Assembly (NCBI GenBank): GCA_029851415.1
Contig: CM056743.1
Location: forward strand, 70,152,186-70,216,185
Length of the DNA stretch: 64,000 nt
Direction: 5' to 3'
Origin: Eretmocerus hayati
Lineage: Eukaryota; Arthropoda; Insecta; Hymenoptera; Aphelinidae
Shown piece after piece: positions 1 to 10,434 of the stretch. A program made the position numbers and the translations under genes. The notes beneath the pieces are model-generated. The model was not told the origin of the DNA, made no database searches, and saw only the letters and a list, made by a program, of their open reading frames with translations. Numbering within the stretch: position 1 is the first letter of the stretch; each line of letters begins with the position of its first letter.

Positions 1-180
1 GATTCATATTTCACCATCAAAGATTAGACTAGAAATAATCACAGAAAATAAAATTCCTCACTACAAACAACATGATATTGATACAATCATTCAGTCTGAA
101 TCATCTTCATCGACCGATAGTGACTCAAACACTGCAAGCTCTGCTTCTTCTTGTTCGGCATCTCTTACATACGAATGGTA
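1..180 (-). repeat. Left arm of inverted duplication of SWIM-gene 3' end
   Basis: The first 180 bases are the reverse complement of 587-766, with three mismatches that I can count by eye. The arm carries the last ~30 codons and the 3' flank of the SWIM-finger exon on the opposite strand. The two arms are separated by about 406 bp. The arm may extend beyond the window's left edge. The near identity suggests a recent duplication or active gene conversion. Confidence 0.92.
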
Positions 181-286
181 GATCGATCTTTGAAGCACCG
201 AGTTGTTTTCTTTGTAACAAAAGATTGCCACAAACAGTCCATTACCTTTTCATAATCCACTATGTTATAATTTCTTATGTCCGCAG

Positions 287-676
287 TTGAAGCAAGCAAA
301 TTCATACACTGATGAACACTGTGATGACGATGGGCTTTATGAGCTTTACTACCATAAAGAAGATACAGGTGTCATCAGAATAAAAATGCAGTCACGCCAT
401 ACTTCGTCAAAAGTGTACTCTCTCTGGGTGAGCTATAATGAAGAAGAAAACGCTGTGACTGATTGGTACTGCCAATGTAAGACAGGTGCGAGAACTATTG
501 GCTGCTGTGCCCACATTGCATCAGTGTTATGGTATCTTGGTTATGACCGGTATCAAGAACATCCTGAGAATAGGTTGAGTCGAAACTACCATTCGTATGT
601 AAGAGATGCCGAACAAGAAGAAGCAGAGCTTGCAGTGTTTGAGTCACTATCGGTCGATGCAGATGATTCAGACTGA
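287..676 (+). CDS. Terminal exon of SWIM-type zinc-finger protein
   Basis: This is an open reading frame of about 129 codons ending in TGA at 674-676. It has no in-frame ATG at its start. A good 3' splice acceptor (pyrimidine-rich stretch, then CCGCAG) ends at 286, so I read it as a last exon starting at 287. Residues about 60-85 contain the SWIM signature CxCx(n)CxH, seen as WYCQCKTGARTIGCCAHI and followed by the aromatic stretch WYLGY. The C-terminus is acidic (DADDSD). SWIM fingers bind DNA or protein and occur in transposase-related and cellular proteins; similar insect proteins are often transposon-associated, but no transposase catalytic domain is visible here. The last ~90 bases lie in the inverted duplication. 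Upstream exons are not in the window. The SWIM call is firm; whether this is a host gene or a domesticated or mobile gene is open. Confidence 0.7.
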   Translation: MKQANSYTDEHCDDDGLYELYYHKEDTGVIRIKMQSRHTSSKVYSLWVSYNEEENAVTDWYCQCKTGARTIGCCAHIASVLWYLGYDRYQEHPENRLSRNYHSYVRDAEQEEAELAVFESLSVDADDSD

Positions 677-766
677 ATGATTGTATCAATATCATGTTGT
701 TTGTAGTGAGGAATTTTATTTTCTGTGATTATCTCTAGTCTAATCTTTGATGGTAAAATATGAATC
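587..766 (+). repeat. Right arm of inverted duplication
   Basis: This arm pairs with 1-180. It covers the last ~30 codons of the SWIM exon, its stop codon and about 90 bp of 3' flank. It is probably the original copy, because the reading frame runs into it from a complete exon, while the left arm lacks the rest of the exon. Confidence 0.9.
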
Positions 767-2741
767 TCTGGCGAAGTTTATTCTGATGAAAACTTGTGAA
801 TGTCGTGACACATATCCTCTCCGTGAGCTTCCAGCTGCGCGCAAATTCGGGGAGTAGAGTATTTTCTCTCTTCCACGGGTGATTGCATCTCCAGGAACGA
901 GAAGTTCCTACTGTACAGGTGAACTTTGACGAACATGATTGCGATCTGGGATGTTGTGGGACTCTGGACCGAAATCGGACATGAGCCTTGGTGAGTTTTT
1001 TCATACTGTGGTATGATCTATTGACGTAAATTCACCTAAAGCATCTCAGAACCATCAATTTATCCACCTCAACGAGCGATTCGGCATAAAAATGCATATT
1101 CCTCGAAGCCAAGACATCGGAATGCTATGAATTTTTTTTTCATTTTGAAGTTCATGAAAAAATACAACTTTTCACGCAATTATTATATAGGGTTTCCGTT
1201 TGATTTTTTCGAGTATTTTACGTTTGAAAGTTGGAAAGTGCCACTTTTGGACTTTGTTTTGCTAATAGCTCAAGTCTGGTGCATTTTATCGAAAAAATGA
1301 TGGGAACCAAAAATGTGTATTTTCATGGAACCTATACAATGTATTTCTTGTTTCATCCATTTTGACCTCGAGGTCGCCAAAAAGTTTGATAAATATGGTT
1401 TTTCATGAGTTCTGAACGTTTTTTAGGAGTTTTCAATTAATATATGTATCAAATACCAATGCCAAATGAAAGTTTAGGACAAAATCTACAACTTTAGTCC
1501 TCTGCAACTTTTCGATTAACCCAACTCCTTTCGAGTATTTCTCGGTTTTAGCGCGAGAAATCCGCATTCTCCATCTTCTGAGTGATTTTTAGGTATCAGC
1601 GCAGCATTTCCCGTCCTCAAAAATACCCCTGAAAGTTGTATTTTTTGTTCAAGAACAAATTCTCGTTGGTCCCGTAGCGGTTCCTGTGGCCAATTTTGAG
1701 AGGGACGCAAAGAATGACGTTTCACGTGTATTTTAAACGGGGGCGACTCTTGCTCGGCAAATCGCTGCAAGTTGATTTCATGCGGAAAAAATTTACATGC
1801 ATACTCTGACACCCAAAACGAGTATCTGACGTGATTTACAGCCAAATCCGTTTGGGCCAGATTTCGCCTTATTTGCAACAGCTCCTTTCATTGACTCTAT
1901 CGGGGCTTCAATTCTCCAAAAGAATGAACGTTCATCCCAAAATTTTAATTATCCTGGAAAAAGTTCTGTGGATTTCCGTTCCAACCGAACGATTCAGATA
2001 TTGCTAAATAAGAAAGAGTCAATGGAATCTCTGAATACGCTTTCATGAACTGCACCAAAGAACGTTGAGTAATATTTGACATGGCTCTTAGTAAAGTGGA
2101 TATTGTACTGGGAAAAATGCCTGAAAAAATTGCTCAATACACAGGTTTAGTATGATGCAAATATAGCTCATCCTCAACAGTACCCGCAACGTCCCATTTG
2201 ATACCTGAAAAGACTGATGAGTGACGTGACTTGACGAGTTTGCGCATGCGAATGAGTAAACCGCAGGGTGGAATAATTCCGACCAGTTGGGGATCTTCTA
2301 GGGGCGAGAAAAAGTGCTCGCTGGAGTAGAATAGAAGAGTATAAGAAACTTTAGTTTAGGTTTCCCAAGTTCCACTAATAAGCTCCGGAAAAAACACTCA
2401 AAATATACAAAAAAAATTCTTTCAATATTGATGTCTCTCCCGTATCTTCCCCTACGATTAATTCATGCGAAATTAGACGATCTATCTGGGAACAGCGTTC
2501 ATCCATCTGCTTAGCCCGACAAAAACAAAATGTTCAATCACAAAGTTTCACTGAGATCGGTGCAGAATTGGGTGAGATATTTTGCGTGAATGGTTTTTAG
2601 TATTTTTCCAATGGTTGTAAATTTCCCTCGCAAAATAGCTCATTCGATTCAGCTTCGATCTCAATGAATCCATTTTTAGACTATGTAGGAAAATTCCTCG
2701 CACGTGTCTATGTATAGCACATCATCTGATTTCATTTGATT
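767..2741. other. Non-coding stretch, no recognisable feature
   Basis: AT-rich sequence with short ORFs on both strands, the longest 120 codons (1516-1878, minus). None shows a recognisable domain. I see no tandem repeat, TIR pair or LINE similarity to the rest of the window. Confidence 0.6.
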
Positions 2742-2850
2742 GATTTTACTTACAATCAGTAAATTTGACCGCAAGACGGCACGTCAATAGCTTTTTTGAA
2801 GATCGTGGCGCCATCTTGCGGTCAAATTGGTTTACTGTAAATGTAAAATC
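2742..2850. repeat. 109-bp hairpin, MITE-like
   Basis: The two halves are imperfect inverted repeats. The outer ends read GATTTTAC on the left and GTAAAATC on the right. Inside these are AAATTTGACCGCAAGACGG (left) and CCATCTTGCGGTCAAATT (right). The loop is about 20 bp. No clear TSD was found. A miniature inverted-repeat element is the simplest reading; a structured non-coding element cannot be excluded. Confidence 0.6.
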
Positions 2851-3754
2851 CAACAAAAAATGAAGAACGAAGAAAGATGAATACCCACGTACGTATTATT
2901 TTTCTGCAAACTTTCTAAACGTTTCATCGAGGTTGGATGCAGAATTGAGTGGCTTTTTGCAGGAAAAACTTGAGCAATACTCAAAATCATTTCCGCAAAA
3001 AAGCTCACTCATTTTGCACCAATCTCGATGGAACTTCTTTTAAAAGGATCGAGACGAATGCCTCCACGAAGGCTATTTTATGTACGTCAGCAACTTTTAT
3101 AACGAAATTATTGAACTTTGTCGATTTTGCAACAAATTCTGTTTCGAATCTTATAAAGAGTATTGATTCTCACAATGTCCTATACCACAGTTGAGAGAAT
3201 CAACAAAAACTATTGTCGAACTTACACATTTGATCACCAAATTTCTCTCAGTGTGTCAAATAAGTATAAATATATGCTCGATATGCTCACCCTATGTACA
3301 GTTGAGTAATTTTGGATCAAGCTGGATTAGAACATTACAAAGGAGATTGTGAAGGGAATATAGGAAATTCCCACTTGCCGGTACATTTTTGAGCCCTCTC
3401 CTCCCCACCCCCTTCTGCGAGCTCTGTGACCCGGAAGAAGCCCACTCCAGGCCCGAAAATCTGACCACCGGCAAGAGTCCTCGTCCTTTTTGGTTCTCAA
3501 AATCTCGGCAACGGTAGGCTCGAAAGCATCTCTGCTTTGAAAGCAGGATATTCGAGGGGGCTGTTATATACTCATGAACAGGTGCAGCAGTGATATTTCG
3601 GGATGAGGGTAAGTATATGCGATTCCAAGCAGAGAACGAAGATCATGTACCTTGATTGCTGCAGGGATGAAACCTAATAAAACTGAATTCATAAAATCAA
3701 GTGTGACATCAATGCTCACATTGAGTCACTACACTTTTAAAAAAATTTTATACC
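2851..3754. other. Non-coding stretch, no recognisable feature
   Basis: Small ORFs only (longest 81 codons, 2949-3194, plus), without recognisable domains. Confidence 0.5.
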
Positions 3755-3985
3755 GTGTTGAGAATTGTTGGTGTACAGTTCTTTTCTACACCGTGTAGAG
3801 TAGTTTGTTGTAGAGTACTTCTGGTGTCGAGTTCGGGAATCTGGTGTAGAGAACTTTTTGTGTAGAAAACTCACGGTGTAGAGTTCGGAGATCGGGTGTA
3901 GAGTACTTTTCGTGTTGAGTGCGATCGGTGTAGAGCTCTCGTCATGCGCTGTGTCGAGTAATTTTCGTGTCGAGATCAGAGGGAG
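3755..3985. repeat. Degenerate GTGTAGAG minisatellite
   Basis: About ten irregularly spaced repeats of a core GTGTAGAG or GTGTCGAG, followed by variants of TACTTTTC or TTCGG, spaced roughly 15-30 bp. The array ends where LINE fragment N begins. Confidence 0.7.
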
Positions 3986-3988
3986 CCC

Positions 3989-4238
3989 CTGGTAAACATC
4001 GCAGCTAGGTAGCCAGGTTCTCCTGAGTGCATAATCTTATGCATCAAGAGAGCTGCGAAGTACATTCTCCGCGAATTAGTACGTAACCAACCCAAACGCT
4101 CCCTAAACGGGGTGATGTGCTCGTCTCTCCTGAGATCAAGAATATATCTCACACATGAATTGCTTAGTCTCTGTACCCGTTGCCGCTATTCGTCCGTGGC
4201 GTCGAGGTACACGACCGCGCAATAATCTAGGTGCGGTT
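3989..4238 (-). pseudogene. LINE fragment N, C-terminal ORF2 piece
   Basis: This stretch is nearly identical to 5511-5760 inside LINE A, on the same strand. It encodes the region just after the reverse transcriptase (RT) domain: codons for the LDYCA...YLDATDEQRQR stretch and the downstream LGEPGYLAAMF-type stretch. It lacks the element's 3' end and is cut at the 5' side exactly where a short GA tract begins. It is therefore a remnant of a 5'-truncated copy that once sat next to LINE A across a GA tract, before the ~0.6 kb retroposon inserted between them. Confidence 0.85.
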
Positions 4239-4248
4239 GGAAGAGAGA

Positions 4249-4844
4249 AGGAATATTGGCTTTTATATACCGGGTCCCTGCCTTCCGGCTCAACCCCGGT
4301 TGCCCCCATGGGCGCGGGGCAGGGATACGCCTTGCCACCGCGTCCGTTTGGAGGCTGGCCAACACCGAGCCAGGCTCGTAGATGGCTCAGTCCTTCTTCC
4401 TGACTACCGAATTTCAGGCTCAGCCTCCAGCACAAGGCCGAGACCCACCCCTCGGTGTGGGGTTTTGGGACTCTTCTAGGCTTCCTGAGAGCCCAGGGAG
4501 TCCCTCGGGATGATGGATGAGTCTTACGGGCTCGCATTGTTATCGCCCGAGGGCGATCCCAATTCAAGTCCCTAGACTCATCCACTCCCGTGGTGCCGGA
4601 TGGAGATGTGCGGTCTCCTCGCTCCGGCGGGCGATGACTGAGGCCGGGAGTTCGTCAGACTTCAGGGATGAGGCGCCATGCCCCAACCCCCCTTGCGGGT
4701 TTTCGGGAGAAGTCAAAGCACCAAGCACCAGTCTCGGGGCCAGTCTTCTCCCTACCGGCTTCGGGCTTAAGCCCGGGTACGGTGTCCCGATAACTGGGGC
4801 CGGAGGGTCGTCACACCCCAGGACACGGAGTCCCCCTTGCGGTA
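4249..4844 (-). mobile_element. GC-rich ~0.6 kb retroposon (SINE-like), copy 1
   Basis: The element is flanked by perfect 14-bp direct repeats GGTTGGAAGAGAGA at 4235-4248 and 4845-4858. It is the inverted counterpart of 17255-17841. In element orientation it begins TACCGCAAGGGGGAC and ends CCAATATTCC. The first third contains an internal tandem duplication: a CCGCAAGGGGG...TGTGACGACCC...CCAGTTA block occurs twice. No coding frame is conserved between the two copies, so it is non-autonomous. TSDs of this length point to target-primed reverse transcription by a LINE. There is no poly(A) tail. It inserted into the GA tract between LINE fragment N and LINE A. Confidence 0.82.
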
Positions 4845-5265
4845 GGTTGGAAGAGAGAGAATGAATGAATGAATGATAACCTTTATTCGCCCAAGGGCAA
4901 AAATACAAAAATACAGTAGCATATGAAACATATGTCACTTATACATAATAATTACATTAAATTTGTAAAAATTTGTCGTTTTGGTTAAGGCTATTTGAAT
5001 TATCACAGAAAGTGACTAGTCATCTCAAGGTATCGTAAGATGCCAAGAGTCATGAAGAGAAGAAGAAAAAAAATCACGTTTTCATATACATATATCAGTC
5101 TTGACAAAAACAGGTTGAGGAAAAGAAAACATTTTCCCGTTTGGGAAGACATATAAAAAAAGACATGGGCCCACAGTCATATCACAGGAATCTCAGTTCG
5201 GGAACGAAAAAGTCACGCATAGAAGTAGAAGACATCAATTGAAACGGGCTCATGCCTATCACAGT

Positions 5266-8190
5266 TTACAAATTAAAATAGTGTTTTCCCTCCACATCAA
5301 TCCTCTGGGAGGATAGTGTTAACAGGAAGTCTTTAAAGGACTCTTTAAATAATGATATCTCCCCAAGCTGCCGGAAGCCCGGAGGGAGAAAGTTCCACAA
5401 ATGAGCACATTGGACCTGGAAAGATCTTCTTCCATATTCAAGTCTCATGTTGGGAACTTTGAGTACCCGCTCTTCTAGATCACCCCGTGCGGGGCGTTCG
5501 GATTGGTACCTGGTAAACATCGCAGCTAGGTAGCCAGGTTCTCCTAAGTGCATGATCTTATGCATCAAGAAAGCTGCGAAGTACATTCTCCGCGAATCAG
5601 TACGTAACCAACCCAAGCGCTCCCTAAACGGGGCGATGTGCTCGTCTCTCCTAAGATCAAAAATATATCTCACACATGAATTGCTTAGTCTTTGTACCCG
5701 TTGCCGCTGTTCGTCCGTGGCGTCGAGGTACACGCCCGCGCAATAATCTAGGTGCGGTTGAACCAATGACTCGACTAGGCGAGTTCGGAGAGGTCTGGTG
5801 ATACATGCCCTAAAAAAACCGCAGACCGTATAGGGCTCTGTTGAATTTCTTAGTTACTTGGTCGATGTGCGGTTTCCATGTCAATTCACTGTCAAGTGTA
5901 ACACCGAGACTCACGACCGTATCACTGAACGGGATGAACTTTCCTTCCTGTATCTCAACTCCTGGCAAGTCCATTCTCTTCAGATTTTTGATATTTCTCT
6001 CCGAGCTGAAGTAGATTGCCTTGGTCTTGCCAGCGTTGAGACACAGGCCGGAACTTCTGGCCCACTCGGCAACTAGTCGTCCTATTTTGCCCAGCCGAGC
6101 AATACCTTCCCTGATCTTATTTTTCTCGATTTGGAGATAAATTTGGAGATCATCCGCATAAAATAGATGATGTACCGACTTTCCATCTAGCAAGCCAGCC
6201 AGGTCATTCACATACAAGCTGAAGAGGAGAGTCCCAAGGACGGACCCCTGTGGAACACCCAGATTGGTTTCGAGCCAATCAGATTTGTTTACTTTAGAAG
6301 TGATTTGTTGGGTGCGACCCTGTAAATATGATTTTATCCACAGGAGTGCCGATCTTGAGAAGCCAAGATGTCGTAGCTTCCTCAACAGCTTGGATGGTAA
6401 GATGGTGTCAAAAGCTTTGCTAAAATCGAATAGTAGGAGCAGAGTGATCTTCTTTCTGTCTATGCCTACTCTGATGTCATCAGTCATTTTCAACAAAGCT
6501 GTCTGTGTGCTATGGTGTTGCCTAAAACCAGTCTGGAAGCGATCAAGTATCTTCTCGATTTTTAAATACTCCGTGATTTGGTCATGTGCGATTTTTTCCA
6601 ATACCTTGGAGAGAAAGCACAGCAGTGCTATAGGACGGAAGTCCGAGACCGTTGATGGAGCAGCAGTCTTGTTTAGTGCAATCAGCTGCGCTTCCTTCCA
6701 AGCCTCAGGAAAAATGCCATGAGCGAAAGAGGAGTTGAAAATATGTACAATAAGATCACCAATGGCCGGAAGAGCTTTTGCGATCACGCTTTGGGGTATT
6801 CCATCCGCTCCACGGGCCTGTGAGGAGAAATGTTTAATAGCAAGGACTACATCACTAAAATTTGTGGGCTTAAATTTAAACCCCTCCTCCGGTGCCGAGT
6901 CAATATCGTCCATTGCTTCATCAATATTTTCGTGGGGTGAAACGGAAACTCCCGCAAAGTGTGCGTTCAACTCATCCGGTGTGAAGCCATGAAGTTCCTC
7001 CTCTTTGCTCTTAGGCAAGAGGCCGAGATTGCGCATCTCCTTCCAAATGTTCTTCTTCTGATCAAGAGCATCTGACAAATGGGTTTGAATGAAGGAGTTG
7101 TGCTCTTGTTCAATGCGCAAGTCGACCTCTTCGCTAAGCCAAAAGTATTCATTTTGAAGCTCAGGATACTTGCGCTGGTTACGTTGAATCCGTTCCCAGC
7201 GCCTGCGCGTCGCGTCTCGCTTATTCATGAGTACCCTCAGCTCAGGACCAATCCAAAGAGCGTCATTTTTACGCGGATTAATAGTTTCTTCGGGTGCTAA
7301 TTCATCAATAACGGTCTGTAAATTTTTATTCAAGCAGTGAATTGCATCTTCCAAACTCGTTCCAGCATTTTCGAGAGCTGTCCAGTCACAGCAAAGCAAT
7401 CGGTCATTTAATATCTCCGGAGTGATGTTTCGAAAATCCCTGTAGGTAAAGGAATTTCTTGGCGGAGTAGGAGTAAAGACGTTGATGGTGACGTCAATGA
7501 CCGAGTGCCTGCCGAAACTGGGCAGGAGTCTGTTTTGAAAGTCAGTAATGATGTCATTGTCATCTACATAAATGTGATCAATCCATGTATGAGATGTATT
7601 GGGGGTGTGTTGGTGAGTCGGGCCATGCTGCACTATCTGCAAGGGAAGTTCTTCTGTCAGTGCAGTCAGTGTCTTGGTGTCGGGATGAGCAATGTCTAAC
7701 AAATCCGCGTTCAGATCACCCATTATAATTTTATGACTGTAGTCGCCACACAGCCGGCGTAATGAGCCAAACAGCCCGTCATCCTTCTGCATGGCGATTT
7801 TAGGGGGTCTGTAGATTACTACGACCAATATTGGCGGGGAGTTACCCTGTTGTATGCTACAAAAGAGAAATTCAGGCCAGGTTTCCCTGGCCCAAAAGTA
7901 TTTGACGAAATCAACTTCTTAACTTTGAAGTTATTGCGCACATACAAGGCAACCCCACCACCCTCTCTGTTGCGATCATGCCGCAACAATGAAAAACCCG
8001 GAATCTGAACGAGATTGTCATCCACAAACTCATCTAGCTTCGACTCAGTCACTCCAAATAGATGGTAGGAGGGATCGTTAGCAACGAGCAAGCGCAGATG
8101 CTCAATCTTATCTGTCAGAGAGTTAAGGTTGATGAATCCCGCTTTCAAGGAACTGCCTATCCCTCGTCGCTCTTCAGCAGCCGTATCTAG
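5266..8190 (-). pseudogene. LINE A ORF2: endonuclease-reverse transcriptase, frameshifted
   Basis: This encodes the replication protein of LINE A and is read in three blocks: 8190-7819, 7828-5810 and 5766-5266, joined by frameshifts near 7825 and 5790. The first block and the start of the second hold the APE-type endonuclease (EN), with N-terminal FINLNS, VTESK, GDLNADLLD, HTWIDHIYVD and the terminal GRHSVID. The second block holds RT with FDFSKAFDT, GVPQGSVLG and an intact catalytic FYADDLQIY. The third block is the conserved C-terminal part (LDYC...YLDATDEQRQR, WNFLPPGFRQ). There is no ATG at the beginning of the frame; it is continuous in frame with ORF1 through one TGA codon. The motifs are preserved but the frame is broken, so this copy is dead. 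Confidence 0.85.
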
Positions 8191-8193
8191 TCA
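8187..8193 (-). promoter_or_regulatory. Possible stop-codon readthrough site UGA-CUA-G (LINE A)
   Basis: ORF1 ends with TGA (8193-8191), followed directly by CTA G. The next codons stay open in the same frame into the ORF2 endonuclease. UGA CUA(G) is a known leaky stop context in eukaryotes. The same arrangement occurs in LINE B2 and LINE B. Confidence 0.55.
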
Positions 8194-10072
8194 AGGAGTC
8201 TTCGCTGATTCTGCTGCCGAAACTCTACTCTGCTCCGGAATGGTAGTACAGCTCTGGGTGTTATAAGAGGACGCACGAGCACGTTCTGGAGCACTTCGAC
8301 AGGCCGTTTGAATGACCTGCAGATCAGCGAGAGATTCGAACGTATGCGCTCGCTCACCATTTTTCCGTCTAACCCAGAAACGTCCGCCACTGTGCCAGAC
8401 GTATTTTAAACCCAAACCGCGTGCAATCGACCTCAAGCGTATGTATTCTTTGTATTTCTCACGGGGGAGCATCTCATTTATAAAGATTTTACGGTCTGGC
8501 ACATGAGCTTTCGTATCTGGGTCGAGTAAGTCAGGCTGGATATTGTTAGCCGTGAAATAATTATTGGTGATTGAACGTTTAGCCCGAATCACTTTCCCGA
8601 CTAGTCGACTACTGGAGAGTTGGACTATGCACGATGGTAGAGTGCGCGGGGTGGCAGCTGGGGCTCGAGGAGATGGAACCGAGTCGCAAATACCTGTTGG
8701 AGGCTTCTCCCCAGACGCACGCCCAGTTTGCAGGACCTGGACATCAGCAATGTCTACCCTCTCCAGTGAGGGGAGTACGGACTTGAGCACTGCGTAGGCA
8801 ATATCAGATACCTGTACCGGCGAGGCCTTAGAATTTTCTTCTAAAATACCATTAATAATTAATTTACAGCACTCAAGACCGTCACTGCCGTGTCCCCGTC
8901 CTTGCTCCCCAGCGTGTGAATGAGGGAACTTGTCCATCCTAGGTGTAATAATAGGAATCGAAGATTGATGTGTCGATTCGACATTTCTATTCTCAATTCT
9001 ACTACATTCGCTATCTCGCTGACTACTCTCACGACCTATTAATAGCTCAGTCAGAGTGGAAAACTGGCTTTTCATGGTAGAGTTCTGCTCCAGAAGAAGC
9101 TGGTGAATTGGTGATCCAAGCGGAGCTCCTCCAGCTGGGAGCTTTGCTTCTCTATGAGTCTCTCGAGAGAGGATACACGTGCCAATAGGTGATCATCCAC
9201 CTCATTCACTGCTGGCGTGAGAGGTGGAGAGAGAACGGCAACGTTTTGTCGCCTCGCGAAAGATTTCATTTCGTCAAGCTCGTTCTGGAGTAGCGCATAT
9301 TGATCATAAAAGAGGTCGAGAGTAGTCTGCGCTATGAGTACCCATTTGGTGTCAGGCGAATCCGTCGCCGTCGAAGTTGGTGATGTTGCAGGTCGTTCCG
9401 AGACGTTGAGGCTGTTGCTCTCTGTCGACCCTACAACGTGGCCAAGAGGTGGTGTAGTTTTCGAGATGGGGCTGTTGCTCTCCATCCGCCCGACAGCGTG
9501 GCCAAGAGGAGGTGTAGTGAGCAGCGACTGGGTGGTAGTGGTGGGCCGCGCATCTGTTTGCTGCTTTTGAATATTCGCGGGCTCTAAGCCGGTGGACTGG
9601 CGGGAGGTGGCACCACATGACGGAGACGAAGCAGCAGGCGATAGAGTACCCCCGCTAGCGCAAGCGGTAGACTCCCGGAGTTGGATAGAGAGGCATTGGT
9701 GGTAGGGAGCTTTTCGCTGTGGCCCGCGGCGGTGGTATGCGGAGCGGGGGAAGAAAGTGCTGATGCAGCATGCGAGCTGAGCCGTGTGTGTGAGATGGGC
9801 TGATTACTCACACGTCTATGCGAGGTAGTATTCTCCTTCTTTCTCTCTCTGGCTGTTTGCGTGCTGAGGCGAGAAGTCGAAGTCGTCTGCTTTGATGCAC
9901 TTGATGATAATTGCGCGGCTGGAATTTTGCTCATCTGCAGACATTTCTCGCATGTCACTGCTCCTTGAGATGATTTCGAGCACTTGACATGTGCTCATCT
10001 TTTGCAAGTGCCGCATTCTCTGCTGCCGGCGCGTGAGGTGTTGTTGCAGACGCAGCAAGTGTTGTCGCTCAT
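8191..10072 (-). pseudogene. LINE A ORF1: PHD-like finger nucleic-acid-binding protein
   Basis: The start is the ATG at 10072-10070, giving MSDNTCCVCN and then a cysteine-rich finger (CxxC...CxxC...H..C...CxxC). A premature TGA at 9997-9995 sits inside the finger, and frameshifts lie near 9590 and 9075, so it is read as blocks 10072-9584, 9485-9072 and 9075-8191. The middle is low-complexity and Ser/Thr-rich. The C-terminal ~100 residues hold the motif EMLPREKYKEYIRLR...YVWHSGGRFWVRRKNGE, a fold shared by ORF1 proteins of B, B2 and D. ORF1 proteins of this type bind element RNA. The copy is non-functional. Confidence 0.75.
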
Positions 10073-10358
10073 CGTGCAGCAGACAGCAAGACAGCGAAGC
10101 AGGCCAGCGTAGCAGACGACCTCCGAGCATGCGCACAAAGCTCACTTTCGGCGCCAGGCACTGCCAACTCGATATTGTTGTTGGAGTTGCAGAATTGGAA
10201 TTATTCCTCCCAGGCTCGAGTAGAAGCCATGCAGTGATGCTCTAGTGGTATGAGCCTGCAGGAGGAAGTCCAATCTGCAAAAAAGTGCCACTCGGGACGA
10301 CGTTTTGATGGTTAAAGAGATGTTCAAGCACGGAGCGATGTTAGATGCGTGTGGAAAC

Positions 10359-10365
10359 ACTTACC
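10359..10365 (-). promoter_or_regulatory. 5'-terminal GGTAAGT of LINE A, splice-donor-like
   Basis: Reading the sense strand, the (TC)n tract is followed by TGGC and then GGTAAGT, which matches the 5' splice-site consensus. The heptamer sits 3 bp inside the element's 5' end. The equivalent heptamer is found at the 5' ends of LINEs B, F and D. Confidence 0.5.
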
Positions 10366-10367
10366 GC

Positions 10368-10368
<1 letters not shown>

Positions 10369-10407
<39 letters not shown>

Positions 10408-10434
10408 GAGAGAGAAAGAGGGAGGGAGGGAGAG
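10369..10434. repeat. (GA)n microsatellite abutting LINE A 5' end
   Basis: About 66 bp of GA-rich simple repeat, with a few AAAG and GGAGG interruptions towards the right. It forms the 5' boundary of LINE A. Confidence 0.95.

Larger units (their letters stand above)
4861..10368 (-). mobile_element. LINE A, full-length CR1-group-like non-LTR retrotransposon
   Basis: The sense strand is minus. The 5' end is at about 10368 against a (GA)n tract, and the 3' end lies at 4861-4877, where a TCAT microsatellite tail follows an AATAAAGG stretch. Order in the sense direction: 5' UTR about 300 bp, ORF1 (10072-8191), ORF2 (about 8190-5266), 3' UTR about 400 bp. ORF1 with a PHD-like finger, an APE-type endonuclease plus RT in ORF2, and a short microsatellite tail fit the CR1/L2/Kiri/Daphne group of the jockey superfamily; the exact clade is uncertain. 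Copies of this family recur as N, B2, E, L and M. Frameshifts in both ORFs make this copy inactive. Confidence 0.88.

Noticed and set aside
4136..4938. Overlapping GC-rich ORFs on both strands of the SINE-like element
   Set aside because: They are not conserved in frame between the two copies at 4249 and 17255, so they are not coding.
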